From Myxococcaceae bacterium (GTDB taxonomy: Bacteria; Myxococcota; Myxococcia; Myxococcales; Myxococcaceae): a DNA stretch of 64,000 nt. Location: NCBI GenBank assembly GCA_016793095.1, contig JAEUJQ010000073.1, forward strand, positions 124,001 to 188,000. The letters run 5' to 3'. Both the position numbers and the translations under genes were made by a program. The notes below the pieces were generated by a model that saw only the letters and a program-made list of their open reading frames with translations, had not been told where the DNA came from and did not search any database. How positions within the stretch are numbered: the first letter of the stretch is position 1; the number at the start of each line of letters is the position of its first letter. Positions 63,411 to 64,000 of the stretch are shown here, piece after piece.

Positions 63411-64000
63411 ATGAGAACGCCCGCCCTCGTCGCCCTCGTCCTCTTCGCCGCCGCCTGCCAGTGCGGCGTCAACCCGCCCGGCGCCGACGGAGGCTCGGAC
63501 GGCGGCTCCAACGCCGGCGGAGGCGGCGCGTCAGGCTCGTGCCTCGCCGCGGGCCAGGCCTGCGACCCGCTGACGCCCTGCTGCGGCGCCTGCGTCGGCT
63601 CCGTTTGCCGCTCCTCCACGTTCTGCAAGGACCCGGGCGCCTCGTGCGCCGCCGACTCCGAGTGCTGCAACAACTCGTGCCAGAGCGGCTCGTGCGCGAG
63701 CGGCACCTGCGGCGCCACCGGCCAGGCCTGCACCGACGCGTCGCAGTGCTGCACCCGCACCTGCACCAACGGCGCCTGCGCCCAGGTGCCCGGAGGCTCC
63801 TGCCGCGTGCTCGGTGACGCCTGCTCGCAGAACACCGAGTGCTGCTCCACGCTGTGCCGGAGCGGCCGCTGCGCTCGCGCGTACTCCTGCCAGCCCAACG
63901 GCGACCGCTGCTCGTCGAACGCCGAGTGCTGCGGCAACGCCTGCTCGGCCCCTGACGGCGGCGTCGGCGTCTGCCTCTTCATCACCGGCGGCGGCGCCGG
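63411..64000 (+). CDS. Cys-rich repeat lipoprotein, 3' end outside the window
   Basis: The frame is open to the window edge (196 codons visible). Lipobox AAAC, then CGVNPPGADGG and a DGG/GGG linker. Repeats of the form C...G..C....(D/E)CC...C..G.C follow: ACDPLTPCCGACVGSVC, SCAADSECCNNSCQSGSC, ACTDASQCCTRTCTNGAC, ACSQNTECCSTLCRSG. This is a disulphide-knot stalk. Same strand as the previous gene and probably co-transcribed. Confidence 0.82.
   Translation, partial: MRTPALVALVLFAAACQCGVNPPGADGGSDGGSNAGGGGASGSCLAAGQACDPLTPCCGACVGSVCRSSTFCKDPGASCAADSECCNNSCQSGSCASGTCGATGQACTDASQCCTRTCTNGACAQVPGGSCRVLGDACSQNTECCSTLCRSGRCARAYSCQPNGDRCSSNAECCGNACSAPDGGVGVCLFITGGGA

Noticed and set aside
60983-63985. 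1000-residue open frame on the minus strand
   Set aside because: It runs antisense to the 61646-63373 lipoprotein and the repeat linker; composition is Arg/Gly/Ala/Val-rich without domain pattern, a typical high-GC shadow.

Overview
The window reads as chromosomal DNA of a high-GC, Gram-negative, myxobacterium-like organism (phylum Myxococcota; genus not determined). The evidence is third-position G/C bias in almost every gene, many signal-peptide and lipobox proteins, and a series of large surface lipoproteins in which a lipobox is followed by a (T/A)GG(G/S) or DGG(A/S) low-complexity linker and then a beta-helix, propeller or Cys-rich domain. F1 ATP synthase genes atpD and atpC lie here without the rest of the operon. 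I see no rRNA, tRNA, CRISPR array, transposase or phage gene.

Layout. 1-5.5 kb: end of a beta-helix protein, an L,D-transpeptidase and a coupled pair of M16 peptidase-like proteins (one with, one without the zinc motif). 5.5-10.2 kb: a small membrane protein, then a tightly packed trio (jelly-roll-like protein, radical SAM protein with a PqqD-like front domain, SUMF1/formylglycine-enzyme-like protein), facing a lipoprotein with a Hint (intein/hedgehog) domain. 10.2-15.7 kb: RimK-type ATP-grasp ligase overlapping an amidohydrolase lipoprotein, a FabH-like ketosynthase behind a perfect palindrome, a periplasmic MsrB-MsrA fusion and a small lipoprotein. 15.9-23.5 kb: a long minus-strand run of secreted proteins, an EamA transporter, a CXXCH protein, and a gene junction copied in tandem into micro-ORFs. 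23.5-25.6 kb: atpC and atpD.

25.7-36 kb: surface lipoproteins, a short acyl-CoA dehydrogenase-like protein, a zinc-ribbon membrane protein, an AAA/DUF4143 ATPase with an inverted repeat over its start, and a two-gene peroxisome-like beta-oxidation module (SCPx-type thiolase plus a 988-residue MFE-2-like protein with three SCP2 domains). 36-45 kb: a frameshifted nucleotidyltransferase with a small partner, an overlapping HEXXH peptidase/metallo-beta-lactamase pair, another repeat lipoprotein, and a segment bounded by a 38-bp direct repeat. 45-50.5 kb: a LysR/epimerase divergent pair with two palindromic boxes, glutathione peroxidase, ECF sigma/anti-sigma pair, and a frameshifted phosphodiesterase-like gene. 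50.5-64 kb: a 1189-residue lipoprotein, an EcoRII-like restriction-modification island (Vsr, C5 methyltransferase, EcoRII-type nuclease of visibly lower GC), and three more lipoproteins, the last running off the window.

Best candidates for something undescribed are the radical SAM/SUMF1 trio (6159-9215), the HEXXH/metallo-beta-lactamase pair (36676-39860), the Hint lipoprotein (9476-10153) and the micro-ORF junction array (21885-22093). Functions are inferred from motifs read by eye; no database search was run.
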